Source: Primulina eburnea
Taxonomy: Eukaryota > Streptophyta > Magnoliopsida > Lamiales > Gesneriaceae
Assembly (NCBI RefSeq): GCF_022965805.1
Contig: NW_027331510.1
Location: 372,001 to 436,000 of the forward strand
Direction of reading: 5' to 3'
DNA length: 64,000 nucleotides
The position numbers and the translations under genes are program-made. Below, piece by piece: positions 1-10,231 of this stretch. The first letter of the stretch is position 1. Each line of letters begins with the position of its first letter. The notes beneath the pieces are model-generated. The model was not told the origin of the DNA. It was given only the letters and a program-made list of their open reading frames with translations, and did no database searches.

Positions 1-1356
1 AGCAACACAATCGATAACTGCACGGTAAGTCGAAAGCCAATCCATGCCAAGAATAACATCGAAAGCAACCATAGGGATAACAATCAAATCAGCGAAAACG
101 ACTCGCTCCTCAATACGAACAGGGCACGCAAAGACAATCGATGTCGGGCACAACACGTCCCCCGAAGGCAAAATAACACTAAGCTGAAGGGGAAGAACAG
201 AAGGAACTATACCCAACGATCTCAAAAACAAATCAGACATAAAAGAATGAGTAGCACCAGTATCAATCAAAGTAGTAGCTACTCTGCCTGAAATCAAAAT
301 AGTACTAAGGATCAATGAAGAGTCACGATTAATACCTTCCTTCGTCATCGCAAAGATACGACCCTGCACCTTCCCTTGGCTATCTCCCCTCGGGCAATTC
401 CTGGCAACGTGGCCTGCCGCGCCACAACGGTAGCAAGTATGAGTGCCATATCTGCACTCTCCACGGTGATGCTTGCCACACTTAGGACATTGTGGCTTAT
501 CAGGATCAACTGGAGCAACTGGAACTGGCGGAGGTCTAGGACTGAACTCCATCTTGCCTTTACCCTTGAAACGATCTCTGCCCCTCTGATTCGAACCCTG
601 GCCTCTCTGAGCAATGGCCTGGTGTCTCTCTTGCCTCTCCCTGGCAATGTCCTTCTCGTCCTGCTCGGCCATCAAAGCTTTGGACACAATCTCTTTGAAA
701 GTAACGGCCTTGGACATGTTGATATCACGACGAATCTCAGCTCTAAGGCCTCGAATGAAATGAGCGCCTTTATCTTTGTCATTCGAAGCAACATACGGAG
801 CAAACAAGCAACCCTCCTCGAACTTCAGAATGTACTCACCAACATCCATGCCTCCCTGTCGAAGCTCCAAGAACTCTGTAACTTTCCTCGCTCGAAGGGC
901 GTCGGGGAAATACTGGTCATAGAACAAGTCTGTAAACTCTGACCACTTCAGTGTCGCAACAGTAACACTGACCTTCGTCGCATTCCACCAAATGCGGGCG
1001 GCTTTGACCAACATGAAAACAGCACAACTGATCCTGTCTTTGTCCTCGTACTGCAGATGATCGAAGATCGCTTCTAAAGCCTTGACCCACTCAACAGCAA
1101 CTAACGGATCAGAACTGCCTGCGAATTCCGGTGGATCCATTCTCTTGAAAGCAGAAAAGACGGCATCAGTGCCAACAGCCTGAGCAACCTGACCTCTCAC
1201 TTGGCCTCGACCCTGACCTGCTCCTTGCAATCGGAGCAACTGCTGAATCTGATCGCTATGCACCTTGGCCTGCTCCTTAAGCAACTTGCCGAACTCGTCG
1301 ACAACTCTCGAGGAAGAACTATCCTCACCCTCTGCCGCCTTACGCTTAGGAGGCAT
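1..1356 (-). CDS. Tekay-like chromovirus gag-protease, partial (runs off left edge)
   Basis: An uninterrupted frame of 452 codons runs from an ATG at 1356 to base 1 with no stop, so the polyprotein continues outside the window. The N-terminal two thirds is a retrotransposon Gag capsid domain (it contains RMDPPEF and RIWWNATK-type motifs). Two zinc knuckles follow: a CX2CX3HX4C copy and a classical CX2CX4HX4C copy at residues about 308-321 (C308, C311, H316, C321). The aspartic protease begins about residue 360 with the catalytic DTGATHS motif (D365), and a GMDWL motif lies near the edge. Gag packages element RNA into cytoplasmic particles and the protease matures the polyprotein. The primer site and LTR just upstream fix the orientation. 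The ATG was chosen because it is the first after the primer site. No lesion is visible, so this may be a young copy. The lineage (Tekay/Del chromovirus) is inferred from the paired knuckles and the protease. Confidence 0.9.
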   Translation of the reverse strand, partial: MPPKRKAAEGEDSSSSRVVDEFGKLLKEQAKVHSDQIQQLLRLQGAGQGRGQVRGQVAQAVGTDAVFSAFKRMDPPEFAGSSDPLVAVEWVKALEAIFDHLQYEDKDRISCAVFMLVKAARIWWNATKVSVTVATLKWSEFTDLFYDQYFPDALRARKVTEFLELRQGGMDVGEYILKFEEGCLFAPYVASNDKDKGAHFIRGLRAEIRRDINMSKAVTFKEIVSKALMAEQDEKDIARERQERHQAIAQRGQGSNQRGRDRFKGKGKMEFSPRPPPVPVAPVDPDKPQCPKCGKHHRGECRYGTHTCYRCGAAGHVARNCPRGDSQGKVQGRIFAMTKEGINRDSSLILSTILISGRVATTLIDTGATHSFMSDLFLRSLGIVPSVLPLQLSVILPSGDVLCPTSIVFACPVRIEERVVFADLIVIPMVAFDVILGMDWLSTYRAVIDCVA

Positions 1357-1471
1357 ACTCTACAATTGCTCACAAGACACCAATCAATAAATAACAATAG
1401 ATAGATGCAAGAAAACATACCCGGACAGTTGAAAGTAGACGAAGTCATATGCATTGGTCCGAAGAACCGGT
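1357..1471 (-). other. 5' untranslated leader of minus-strand chromovirus
   Basis: This short untranslated stretch lies between the primer binding site and the gag ATG of the minus-strand element. No further motif is seen. Confidence 0.6.
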
Positions 1472-1483
1472 GCTCTGATACCA
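1472..1483 (-). other. tRNA-iMet primer binding site
   Basis: On the minus strand this reads TGGTATCAGAGC, the standard plant primer site complementary to the 3' end of initiator methionine tRNA. It sits 5 bp inside the LTR end at 1489 and primes minus-strand cDNA synthesis. Confidence 0.92.
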
Positions 1484-1488
1484 CTAAA

Positions 1489-3071
1489 TGTGACACCCTG
1501 ACCCGTTACAATTAAAATACAGCGGAATTTAAAATTTTCTTTCAAATGGAAGGAGTTTCAAAATACATTTCATAAAATGTTTACAAAATAACAACATGAT
1601 CATTCCAATGACATAACAAAATACAAAATATCATTAGTGTGATCATGTTACAAAATGGTACAAAATAATCATCCTTCCAATCTTCGTATGCATATGACTC
1701 CCATCCACAGTCAACGCCCCGGTCCGTCACTCTTATCTGCATCACATGAATAAACTGAAATGAGAATGAATCTCAGCAAGTGGAACTCTTACATAGCAAT
1801 GATACATAGTATACTCTGAAAAACATGACTTTGAAATCATAAATACCATCAACTCTGAAACATGAATACGTAGCAATAGCATAGCAATATCATAGCAATA
1901 AGATGGTATTTCTCTTTTCTCTGGTTGGATTGATATCAATAGTATCTCTGTCTATGGTTGCCAATACCCCTATCGATATAAACCAATAACTCTGAGGGAT
2001 AAAAGCCTATGGTCGATGATCATCTAATTGCATGCAATGCTCTGACTATGATTAATCAATCCAATAAAAACATTTGAACTCTGAATAACATTTAAAGCCG
2101 TCGTTTCGCAATCTCATAATATCTCTTGTATTCCCTTTTAACAATAGTGAGACATAAAAGCCTCCAATAGATAATCAATGGAATCAATACATAACAATGG
2201 ATCAATTGAAGGGAATATCACTTTGAAACCTTTAAAACAAAATACATATATCAATCATGTGAGCAAAGGGATGAAATTCCACTTACAACCAATAGAACAC
2301 CTCAAACTTAGCTCTTGGTACACCACCTACAACAATAATCCATAAATAACACCAACATCAAGACTAAATCCAAGAATCCATGCTAAATAATCCATAGAAC
2401 CAACAAAACATCAAATCCAAAATAACCCTTAACTCGAAACCTCATTAGAATCGCACCAAAAACTTACCTAAGCTTCCTTATACCACGGAGAACGATGATC
2501 TCAAGTCGGAAATCCAAATAACTCCAAGAATCAAAGGTAGGAAGCTAAAGAAAATGGAGAAAACCCTTGCCAAAAGAGAGAAAATCGGAAATGAGGGAAG
2601 AAGATAAGGTAAGGTATGGCCAACAACTCCCAAAAAGTCACTTAAAATCTCGCCCATACTTACACCGCGGGTGCGGTCACACAAGCACCGCGGGTGCGCC
2701 ATGCTCACGGCATTCCAAAATAAATCCATGCACCATCACCGCGGGTGCGGTGCTACATTTACCGCGGGTGCGGTCCTTGCACTGCCGCGGGTGCGGTCAT
2801 GCCACGGCCTTCCAAATGCAAAATGATGAATAGTACACCGCGGGGGCACTCATCTAAGAGCGCGGGTGCACTCTACTCACGGCAATGAACAGTAACAAAA
2901 CAACTAAAATCGATCCGAAACGCTGAAACGAACAATCAACACCAACTAACACCTCAAATAAATAATAACCAATAATACTATAGCCCAAAACACAACTATA
3001 AACATCTAATCATAAACCCAAATAACACAATAAAGCTTAAACCGTACCGTACACCGGGCTCGGCTATTACA
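1489..3071 (-). mobile_element. 5' LTR of minus-strand Tekay-like chromovirus
   Basis: This LTR is about 1,583 bp. Read on the minus strand it begins TGTAATAGCC (plus coordinate 3071) and ends with CA just before the primer site, giving TG...CA termini. The adjoining outside bases 3072-3076 (ATTAT) are the candidate target duplication; the partner copy lies outside the window. Beyond 3071 the sequence becomes the 3' internal end of a plus-strand element, so this element probably inserted into it. A CpG-rich short repeat lies inside, near the U3 side. Confidence 0.85.
2660..2875 (-). repeat. CpG-rich ACCGCGGGTGCGGT minisatellite in LTR
   Basis: Seven degenerate copies of a near-palindromic CCGCGGGTGCGGT core are spaced irregularly 20-60 bp apart, in an otherwise AT-rich LTR. 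The later copies (2837-2873) are more diverged (CGCGGGGGCACTC, CGCGGGTGCACTC). The clustering points to local amplification, possibly a regulatory module. Confidence 0.75.
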
Positions 3072-3668
3072 ATTATATTGTATATTTTGGGTGTTATGGA
3101 TTAACGTTACTCGAGAATTAAGATTTGCAACAATTTTATATTGGGGATGTACTTGTAATTAGTTAAGTTACTAAAGTTTGGTGCCGTAAGATAAATATTT
3201 GATTCAAGGATCTTAGGCTAATATTATTATGGGGTTGAGATAAGATTTAACTTTTAAGTGTATTATCGAGAATAGAAGTCAATCAGTAATTTTTGGTGCT
3301 TAAGTTTCTCAAGTTGAACTGCATAAATGCTAATATAATAGTTCAACGAATATTCTGGGTACAATATAAGAAAAGTAAGACACAATAAAATTCGAACTGT
3401 CATTTCTAATATTGGAAAGTTTGAGAAAAGTTGAAGTTTGAGGCCATAGTAGAAAGAACTAAATCACCCTAAGTCGTTTTAATTTGTTATTCGCAATCAG
3501 GGATCATAGTAGGCAATTTAATTAGGATCGAGGAGACATAAGGACATCATAAGATTTATTATTTTGTCAGAGTAGCGCCGCGGAAGCATGGACCATTGGG
3601 ATACTATAACTAAGTCTAAATTTTTTGTTTATCGAGGATAAACGAATTTCGGGGACGAAATTCAATTT
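3072..3668 (+). mobile_element. 3' internal tail of plus-strand chromovirus, non-coding
   Basis: This AT-rich, stop-filled sequence ends in TTTCGGGGACGAAATTC just before a polypurine tract. That block is typical of the region downstream of integrase in Tekay-like elements. No open frame or chromodomain is recognisable. It is the surviving 3' end of an internal region interrupted on its left by the minus-strand element. Confidence 0.7.
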
Positions 3669-3681
3669 AAGGGGGGGAGAT
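3669..3681 (+). other. Polypurine tract of outer chromovirus
   Basis: AAGGGGGGGAGA directly precedes the LTR start TGTAACGTCC at 3682. It is the plus-strand primer of reverse transcription and shows that the LTR at 3682 is, or began as, a 3' LTR. Confidence 0.88.
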
Positions 3682-4799
3682 TGTAACGTCCCGAAAATCA
3701 GAAAGTCCACGTGAACCACATACATGCAAATTATTAAATTCTTTGGTATTTTATTAAATTCTTTTAAAGCATAAAATATATTTTTATTTTATTAAATTGT
3801 GTTTAATTATTTTTATGTATTTTATGCATTATTATAGCATGATAGGATTTAATTCATCAAATTTTAAAAGTTCATGCACTATGATTTTTAAGTTTAATTT
3901 CGCGCACGAACGAGGAGCGGAGAGTGGGAGATTTTCAAGAAAATTATTTTTATTACACGATTAATTTTTATTAATTAATATAAGATGTTTTAAAGATATT
4001 TTTCATGAATTAGAATTTATTGGGTATTTTTACCCGCATGATTTTTATTTTTAACGGTACGCGAATTTTATCAAATCGGAGGACTTTTTAAGGGTTCGAC
4101 TAATATTTCCAAGATCTTTCCAACACGAAATATTTTTCGAGAATATGTTTGTATTTAATGAACCTATTTTTAAACTTATTGAGTTCAAAATTCTTTTAAA
4201 CTTTTTAATTTATAAATAATGTTTATTATCTTAACTATTAGCCTTTTAAATATGGCATTATTGGCTACACTACAACCATAAAAACTCATTCAACCTACCG
4301 ACACCCCTTTATTTCAGAATGTCCTCTCTTTTTCATCACCTCCCACAGCTAGAAGACTTCGGCCATATCCCTTTCTTGCAAGGAAATTTCACCCGTCGCT
4401 TCCCCAACACTCGTTCTTCCATCGTCTCGCATTTTTATCGCCAAGGCACGCCCCGTACCCTTATTTCTGCATCATTTACGTCATATACATGCTGATGATT
4501 GTGTTCTTACAATTAAAATTTTGATCCAACTTAGTGTATCAAATATTTTTGGTTTTCTTGTTTATTCTTGCATCTTGTGATCACCACTCACGTTTCTTTT
4601 CGGTAAGTTGCAAGGGGCTGCTGGTTTTCGGTGTTAGAGGACTGATAGGACTTAAATAAAGGGGGACACCTTGCTGGTATCATGAACGGATCGAGCCTAG
4701 GGGGTTAAAGATCGGAGTTATGGTTGTAGGTCGACGTTTGTGGCAAGGTTTGTGTAGGAGATGTAGGTGTTGGATCTTGTTGTTCAGCGTATGGATGGT

Positions 4800-5330
4800 C
4801 CAGGGCTCTTAGCCATGGTTTAAGCAGTCTCTAAGGGTCCTAGGATGGGTATAGTTATAGTGGTTAAGGGTCTTGTTGGCCAGGAAGTATGCTGGAACGA
4901 GAAGAAGTGCAGCTGCGCAGATTTGTATTCATGTAATGGCTGTAGGTGCTTCGGTTTCTGGTGTCAGTCAAAGGCAAGTCTAGGGCTGCTGGCTATGGTC
5001 TGGTGCGTGTCTAGGGGTCCTAGGATGAGTCTCTTTATGGTGGTTCATGGCCTGGAGCGGCATCCAAGAGGCTGAACAAAGAAAGCTGCGGCTATTCAAT
5101 TTGGGTTCACGTAGAGCAAGTCATGGCTGTGGGGTTTGGGGCGGTTTCTGGACGGGGACAGCGCATGGGGCAGTGTCTTGGGTCCTTCCTTAGGGTCCTA
5201 TGGAGGGCCTGGTGGTGTAGGTTCCGGGCTGGGTTGGCTAGGGAAGGTGGCTGGACCAGGAAGCTACCAGCTGCACCAATGGGGGACAAGTTAGGCTAGT
5301 CATGGCTCTTGCTTGCTTTGGGGCTCAGGC
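4800..5330 (+). repeat. Degenerate ~180-bp tandem repeat inside outer LTR
   Basis: Three diverged copies are marked by TCTAAGGGTCCTAGGATG near 4831, TCTAGGGGTCCTAGGATG near 5010 and CTTAGGGTCCTATGGAGG near 5187, a spacing of about 178 bp. A second anchor (ATGGCTGTAGGTG...GGTTTCTGG) recurs near 4936 and 5122. The region is markedly more G-rich than the rest of the LTR. Confidence 0.6.
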
Positions 5331-6544
5331 ATTAGTTCTGAGTTTGAAAGGAGTGTATCATGGTCTTAAGTTATGTCTAAGGGTTGGGTCTATGTCCTGG
5401 TTCGGGTCCGGTTCGAGTCGGTTTAAGCATGAGAGTCGAACTAAGGAAAGATGGTGACTAAAGCTTTTGGGTTAGCACATGCTGGAAATTCCAGCAGCTT
5501 GCTGGACTATTATTAGAGTGTTGAAAGGTCTGGTTTTGAGGTTTTAGGACTTTTTAGATGTTTATTAGGTGTGGTAACAAGATGGGAAAAATTTCATTTA
5601 AGTTTCGAGTCGATTCGGGTTAAAACCGGGACACCTGTCCAAATTTTAAAACAATTCGGTTAAGTTATGAAATGAGTTCGAGTTTACGTCTAAGATGCTT
5701 TTAAATATGTTTTGGGATATTTAAAAAGTTTGGTAAGCCTTGTATTAAAAAAAATGAGTTTTGAAATTATTCGGGATTTAATCGCCGCACGAAACGTTAA
5801 TTGAAGGATTAATTGAAACGCCTAGATTTAGGCTTAATAAAATTATGGAAAATTATATTTAAGCTCAAATAATTATTAGAAGTCTAAGTTTTTAATTTGG
5901 GAATTTTATGTTAATTTTTGATTTAATTGGGGATTAAAGCGCATTATTATGTTATATTTAAGGATTAATTTAAATATCATCGATTTAAGCCAAATAAAAA
6001 TATGGGAAAATTTTTGTAGGTTTAAATACTTATTTGAGACATGTTAGAGTCAATAGAATTAAGAAAATATCAAAAACGTAGATTTTACGTCTAGAGAAAA
6101 CGGTAATTTTTGGGTTTCTATAGGAAAAATAGTCCTTTTGCACCCGAGGTGAGATTTTGGTCCTCACAGCGCCCTGAGCACAAATTTATGATATTTTAGA
6201 TGTTTATGCGTCACGATCACGATTTTAAGAATTTATGAAGATATACGTCGCATGCTTGAATTTAAGAAAAATTGCATTTATTAATGATTTTTTTAAGTGA
6301 TGAAAATGGTAATATTTTGAATTATGGGAATTAGTTGTGGCTATCGAATTTTATGTAAATGTTTAAGACGTATATATAAATGCTGATGATGAGGCCTAGG
6401 CACAGTGGATTGGTGATCCTGTCACTGATGTCCGACTGCCGCCGGATACCGCGGTTCTATGTATGATAGATCCATCGTAAATGATGTACGATAGTTACTT
6501 CTAATGAACGAAATTCACCTAAGGAAATGATGAATGATAAATGA

Positions 6545-6549
6545 TGAAT
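6545..6549 (+). repeat. Target site duplication, left copy, of gag-only element 1
   Basis: TGAAT flanks the element here and again at 14706-14710. A perfect 5-bp duplication confirms integrase-mediated insertion. Confidence 0.92.
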
Positions 6550-6721
6550 TGTAAGGCCCAAGAATTTAATTACCATAATCTGAAATGATTTGGGTATGAT
6601 TACCGTAATTTGGAATTAATCTGGAAATGATTTATTAATTAATTACGGTAAATATAGACGGAACGGATCGGACCAAAACACATGAGAAAGGTGTAGATTG
6701 TGTGTGCAAAGAAATGAGTTA

Positions 6722-7004
6722 GGCGCACATGCGCGATGGAATGGAGCGCACATGCGCGCATAGGACAGAAGCTTCCGCGCACATGCGCGGCGGGTAGGCG
6801 CGCACATGCGCGGCCTGTCCAGTAGCATGAATGCCGAGACTGTAAGTCTCGCGCATATGCGCGAGGTAGTGCGCGCATATGCGCGAGTACTCCAGTAGGT
6901 CTCGCGCATATGCGCGACTTGTGTTCGCGCATATGCGCGAGCGGTCGAGGGTGCGAATAAGGCTCTCGGCGCATATGCGCGGAATGGTGCGCGCATATGC
7001 GCCA
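6722..7004 (+). repeat. GCGCATATGCGC palindromic minisatellite
   Basis: Ten copies of a 12-14-bp palindrome lie in about 280 bp. The first four have a CACATG core (GCGCACATGCGC), the last six a CATATG core (GCGCATATGCGC). The array ends about 45 bp before the TATA-rich tract. Long frames translate through it on the minus strand but have repeat composition only (strings of AHMRA/ICAR) and are not genes. Position suggests an upstream promoter module; both cores fit the CANNTG E-box pattern. Confidence 0.85.
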
Positions 7005-7048
7005 GTCATGCAGAATATAAGCTTGCCACTTGTCTTGTGAGGTGCGAT

Positions 7049-7073
7049 GTATATATATATATTTACATATAAA
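7049..7073 (+). promoter_or_regulatory. Candidate LTR core promoter (TATA-rich tract)
   Basis: GTATATATATATATTTACATATAAA is the only strong TATA-like run downstream of the palindrome array. It is retained at the same position in the other LTR copies (12909, 15410, 43234). The transcription start is inferred to lie just downstream. Confidence 0.45.
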
Positions 7074-8009
7074 CGTTGGTTCAGAATTGGAAGAAGGAAA
7101 CCGAGGGAAGCTTCGGGTGAAATTGAGGTTGTAGGAAATTTCGTCCGTCTGATTCTAAATCTGAGCACAGTATCGTGTTCCTAGCGACGTAGGCTACAAC
7201 TGGACGTAAGTTTTGCTACGTTTAGACATGTTTTGAATTTATGATATTGTCTAAATTGAATAGGAATTAGATATGATGTTCTTGACATAATAGACATCGT
7301 ATATCTGAAGTCAGATTGAGGAACGGACTGTGTATAGAATTGTTCTGAATTTTCAGAGTTTATTCGATTGAAATATACTGAATTGATATCAGAATCATGG
7401 TATTATTGATTTTGTGATATTGGAATTAATATCTGATTTATACTATATCACTGGATATATTGATATTAGTCAGATTGGGATCAGATGAATTGTTGACTTG
7501 TTTGTACTGCGATTGTATTGCCGGGATTTCGGGATTGTACAGAATTGATATAGAATTGGTATCGATATTGATTAGGAGTCTCTGTATTATATCTGTGATG
7601 TTGGGATTGACGGGGTTACGGAGATTGTATTATTATACCGTCGAAACATCAGTGAATTGATATTGATCAGACTCAGTATTGATTGTGATTATATCGTGAT
7701 ATTGTCCATAGGAATTGGATTGTGTTTTGACTCGATCTTAATCAGAACATGCTTTGAATTGAGCTATAGATTGACACAGTCTATTCGATATGGTGATTCA
7801 GATTGACATGGACAGACATGGAACGGAGTCTTCGTCTTCGTCAGATCATGAAGACAAAGGTATAAGTCAATGTGGTATTGGGAGATCAACTTGAGTCGGT
7901 TTGGACTCTAGTTTCCCTAAATCACATACTTTACTTTATTGCATTGATATTTGCATTGATTGATGATATACTTGTTTCTTGAGTTATAGAGTACAGGTAT
8001 TAGAAAGTA

Positions 8010-8074
8010 ATCTTATGACAGAAGTGCCGTTAGTGGTGGGATCACCACGGGCACATTGCACGATGTCATAAGAT
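8010..8074 (+). promoter_or_regulatory. Nested hairpin in LTR, element 1
   Basis: Outer arms ATCTTATGACA (8010-8020) and TGTCATAAGAT (8064-8074) are perfectly complementary. Inside them GTGCC pairs with GGCAC, and GTGGTG pairs with CACCAC around a GGAT loop. Diverged copies in element 2 keep the pairing through compensatory changes. It probably forms in the transcribed LTR leader; its function is unknown. Confidence 0.7.
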
Positions 8075-8118
8075 GTGTATTGGCGGATGTGCCAAGGATT
8101 GTCACTGGATGTTTGGCT

Positions 8119-8322
8119 ATCGATGTGGATAGGATGGTGGCTTTTTCTATTACTGTTAATCGGTACTATATTGATGTGGATAGAATAATAGCTTCCTCTA
8201 TTACTGGTAATCGATACTGTATCGATGTGAATAGAACTGGAGTCTTTTCTATTGCTGTTAATCGATACCATATCGGCGTGGATAGAACTGGAGTCTTTTC
8301 TATTACTGCTAGTCGATATAAG
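8119..8322 (+). repeat. Four 51-bp tandem repeats, each with a small inverted repeat
   Basis: Units begin near 8119, 8170, 8221 and 8272 with ATCGATGTGGAT-like sequence. Each contains ATAGAA...TTCTAT, able to fold into a short stem. Because the unit is a multiple of three, open frames cross it on both strands; these are not taken as genes. Confidence 0.8.
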
Positions 8323-8849
8323 CATGCCAACTTCTGGAATCGGGATCCCTAGACTAGGATTGAGTCTAGTCTGAATTATGTAGCTACGAGTATTGTTGAG
8401 TGTATGCTATTGATTATGTTTCAGAGTTGTACATATGATTGTTACCTGATTACATTCTTTATACTTGTTATATGATTGCATGTTTCATTGATTTATACTG
8501 GGAGTTATTCTCACCGGGTTATCCGGCTGTTGGTTTGTTTGTATGTGTGCATGACAACAGGTGGGACAAGATCAGGGTCGAGGAGATGAGGAGAGATCGA
8601 GTTAGAGTGGAGACTTCGGACTTTGATCTGAGATAGGGTTGAAACACTTGATATTAGATGTTAAACTCTAGTTTTGAATAAATGTTTTGTAATATAGGAT
8701 TTGTATTTTATATACGGAGATGTATATATGTTTTATTTCACTACGTTCCGCAATTTAAAAAAAAAAAATTTAGACCCTGTTTTACTAGTTGATTAATTAG
8801 TCCCAATGATGATTAAGAACTTGATTAGCGTCCGGGTCCCCACAACAGG

Positions 8850-8861
8850 TGGTATCAGAGC
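8850..8861 (+). other. tRNA-iMet primer binding site, element 1
   Basis: TGGTATCAGAGC lies 5 bp (ACAGG) after the LTR end at 8844. Confidence 0.93.
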
Positions 8862-9307
8862 TGTAGGTCCTTGAATTGTAGGTTCCTTTAGCACTGGGAT
8901 AGAGGAGAGTGAGCGGGGTAGATTGAGTTTTCTTACCTGCGTCTGATTGCTAGCAGGTGATTGATTTTAATGTGAAATTACATTGTGTATGCTAGCATGA
9001 TATTATGTTTTACTGCCTGGATTTATATGGCATATGGCATAGAAATGCATATAATGTTGAAATTACATTGTTTATGTCAAGATTTCAGTATGTTGTTACT
9101 GCTTGAAAGCTACATGTTACCTGAATATCGGAGTTGATTTGGTAATATGTATTATTTGAAACTGGATCAGAACCAATTCTTGATCAGAGGTAAGCTGATC
9201 GGGATTGGGATTGAGACGGATTTGTCTCCCGTTATTACTAACGTCTGTGATTATCAGATATTCCTCCTAGAAGGATTTCAGAAAGGGGTAGTACATCGTA
9301 TGATCAG

Positions 9308-10231
9308 ATGGATGTGTCTGAAACTCTGATGGAAGCACAGATGATAAGGTTTCAGTCGTTTCAACCGCCGATTCTGAGGGGTATTGAGGAGCCAGCTGAT
9401 TGTGAGACTTGGCTGGAGGAGATTGAAATGCTATTCGAATTTCTGGGATTCACAGATGAGTGCAGAATTAAACTGGTTGGGATTCAACTAAGGGAAGTCG
9501 CTAGGAGTTGGTGGCTGGTAAACCGGGAAGCCATAGTACAGCGTGGTTTCACAATTACGTGGAAACTTTTCAAAGTTGAATTTTATCAACGGTTTGTACC
9601 TTTATCATATAGAGAGGATAGAAGTGCAGAGTTCACGAATATGAGACAGGGCCAGTGGAAGATTGATGAGTATTTAGCCCAGTTCTTCACCCTACTCCGT
9701 TTTGCACCTCAAGTGGCTAGAAACGATACAGCTATCTCTGCGCAGTTTATTCAGGGATTGAATCCGGAGATACGCGCATTGGTGAATGTGAAACGACCAA
9801 GCAACTTTACTGATACTCTGAATCGAGCTAGGAGAGCAGAAACTGTCTTGATAAGACAAAAGGAAGCTTCAGATGTTATTCCAACATCAGTACCACAACA
9901 CCTGCCTTCCAGAATCGAGATTGGCAGCAGCAGTGGTGGAAAGAAGGAACCGTTGAAAGCTCGAAAGAAACATTTTAAGAAAGTAGGAAGTGGACTGAGC
10001 GGCTCATCTAGCTCCAGTGGCTCTAGTCCGAATTATACTGGAGTTTATTGCAGGATTTGCGGAGGGAGACATCCCGTAGAGAAATGCCAGGGAGTGACTG
10101 GTAGATGCAATTTCTGTAAACAGCAGGGACACTTTGCTAGAGTTTGCCCACAGAAAAGTTCCCGAAGATTTCAGGGAGCAGGATCATCTGGGGGTGGTGA
10201 TCGAGAAACAGACCCAGGATTTACTGGATGA
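9308..10231 (+). CDS. Gag (capsid-nucleocapsid) of gag-only element 1
   Basis: An intact 307-residue frame. Residues about 15-185 form a Retrotrans_gag capsid domain (ARSWWL at 65-70, YREDRSAEF near 101, conserved FIQGLNPEI near 147-155). A serine-rich linker (232-240) leads to two zinc knuckles: CX2CX3HX4C (C248, C251, H255, C260) and CX2CX4HX4C (C267, C270, H275, C280). Paired knuckles of this kind resemble the chromovirus Gag at 1-1356. It would assemble particles and bind element RNA in the cytoplasm. A stop follows 27 residues after the second knuckle, with no protease or pol in frame; a full element would read on. The start MDVSET is the first ATG in frame; M8 is an alternative. Both this copy and its cousin in element 2 are open, while everything downstream has decayed. 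Confidence 0.9.
   Translation: MDVSETLMEAQMIRFQSFQPPILRGIEEPADCETWLEEIEMLFEFLGFTDECRIKLVGIQLREVARSWWLVNREAIVQRGFTITWKLFKVEFYQRFVPLSYREDRSAEFTNMRQGQWKIDEYLAQFFTLLRFAPQVARNDTAISAQFIQGLNPEIRALVNVKRPSNFTDTLNRARRAETVLIRQKEASDVIPTSVPQHLPSRIEIGSSSGGKKEPLKARKKHFKKVGSGLSGSSSSSGSSPNYTGVYCRICGGRHPVEKCQGVTGRCNFCKQQGHFARVCPQKSSRRFQGAGSSGGGDRETDPGFTG

Larger units (their letters stand above)
3682..6549 (+). mobile_element. Outer chromovirus LTR, segment 1 of 3
   Basis: The LTR starts TGTAACGTCC right after a polypurine tract. It is cut at 6549 by gag-only element 1 (target duplication TGAAT) and continues at 14711-14920 and 45080-45807. Rejoined it would be about 3.8 kb, within the long range known for Tekay-like chromoviruses. 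It includes a C-rich leader-like region near 4310-4450, a G-rich repeated region (4800-5330), and an ATGATGAA-rich stretch at its end where the first insertion landed. Short open frames at 4845-5075 and 5107-5289 (minus) are not supported as genes. Confidence 0.85.
6550..8844 (+). repeat. 5' LTR of gag-only element 1
   Basis: Long LTR with modules in this order: a GCGC(A/C)ATATGCGC palindrome array, a TATA-rich tract, a diverged TG-rich middle, a nested hairpin (8010-8074), four 51-bp repeats (8119-8322), a short AGACTA/TAGTCT hairpin near 8350-8372, and a poly-A tract near 8757. The same modules recur in the 3' LTR and, diverged, in element 2. Confidence 0.93.

Noticed and set aside
376..942. 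188-codon plus-strand frame
   Set aside because: It is antisense to the gag-protease polyprotein on the minus strand, which has clear zinc knuckles and protease motifs.
1957..2260. Candidate host gene in the LTR at 1489-3071
   Set aside because: No open frame of note and no splice-consistent coding segments; the TG...CA ends and primer site explain the region.
4845..5289. Short frames in the G-rich part of the outer LTR
   Set aside because: They fall in a degenerate tandem repeat and are not shared between repeat units.
6639..7168. Long overlapping frames on the minus strand rich in AHMRA/ICAR words (also 12499-13028, 14903-15397, 21121-21421)
   Set aside because: They are translations of the GCGCATATGCGC palindrome array and have no protein-like composition beyond the repeat.
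7984..8352. Frames of about 100 codons on both strands (also 13845-14213)
   Set aside because: They cross 51-bp tandem repeats whose length is a multiple of three, which keeps frames open without selection.
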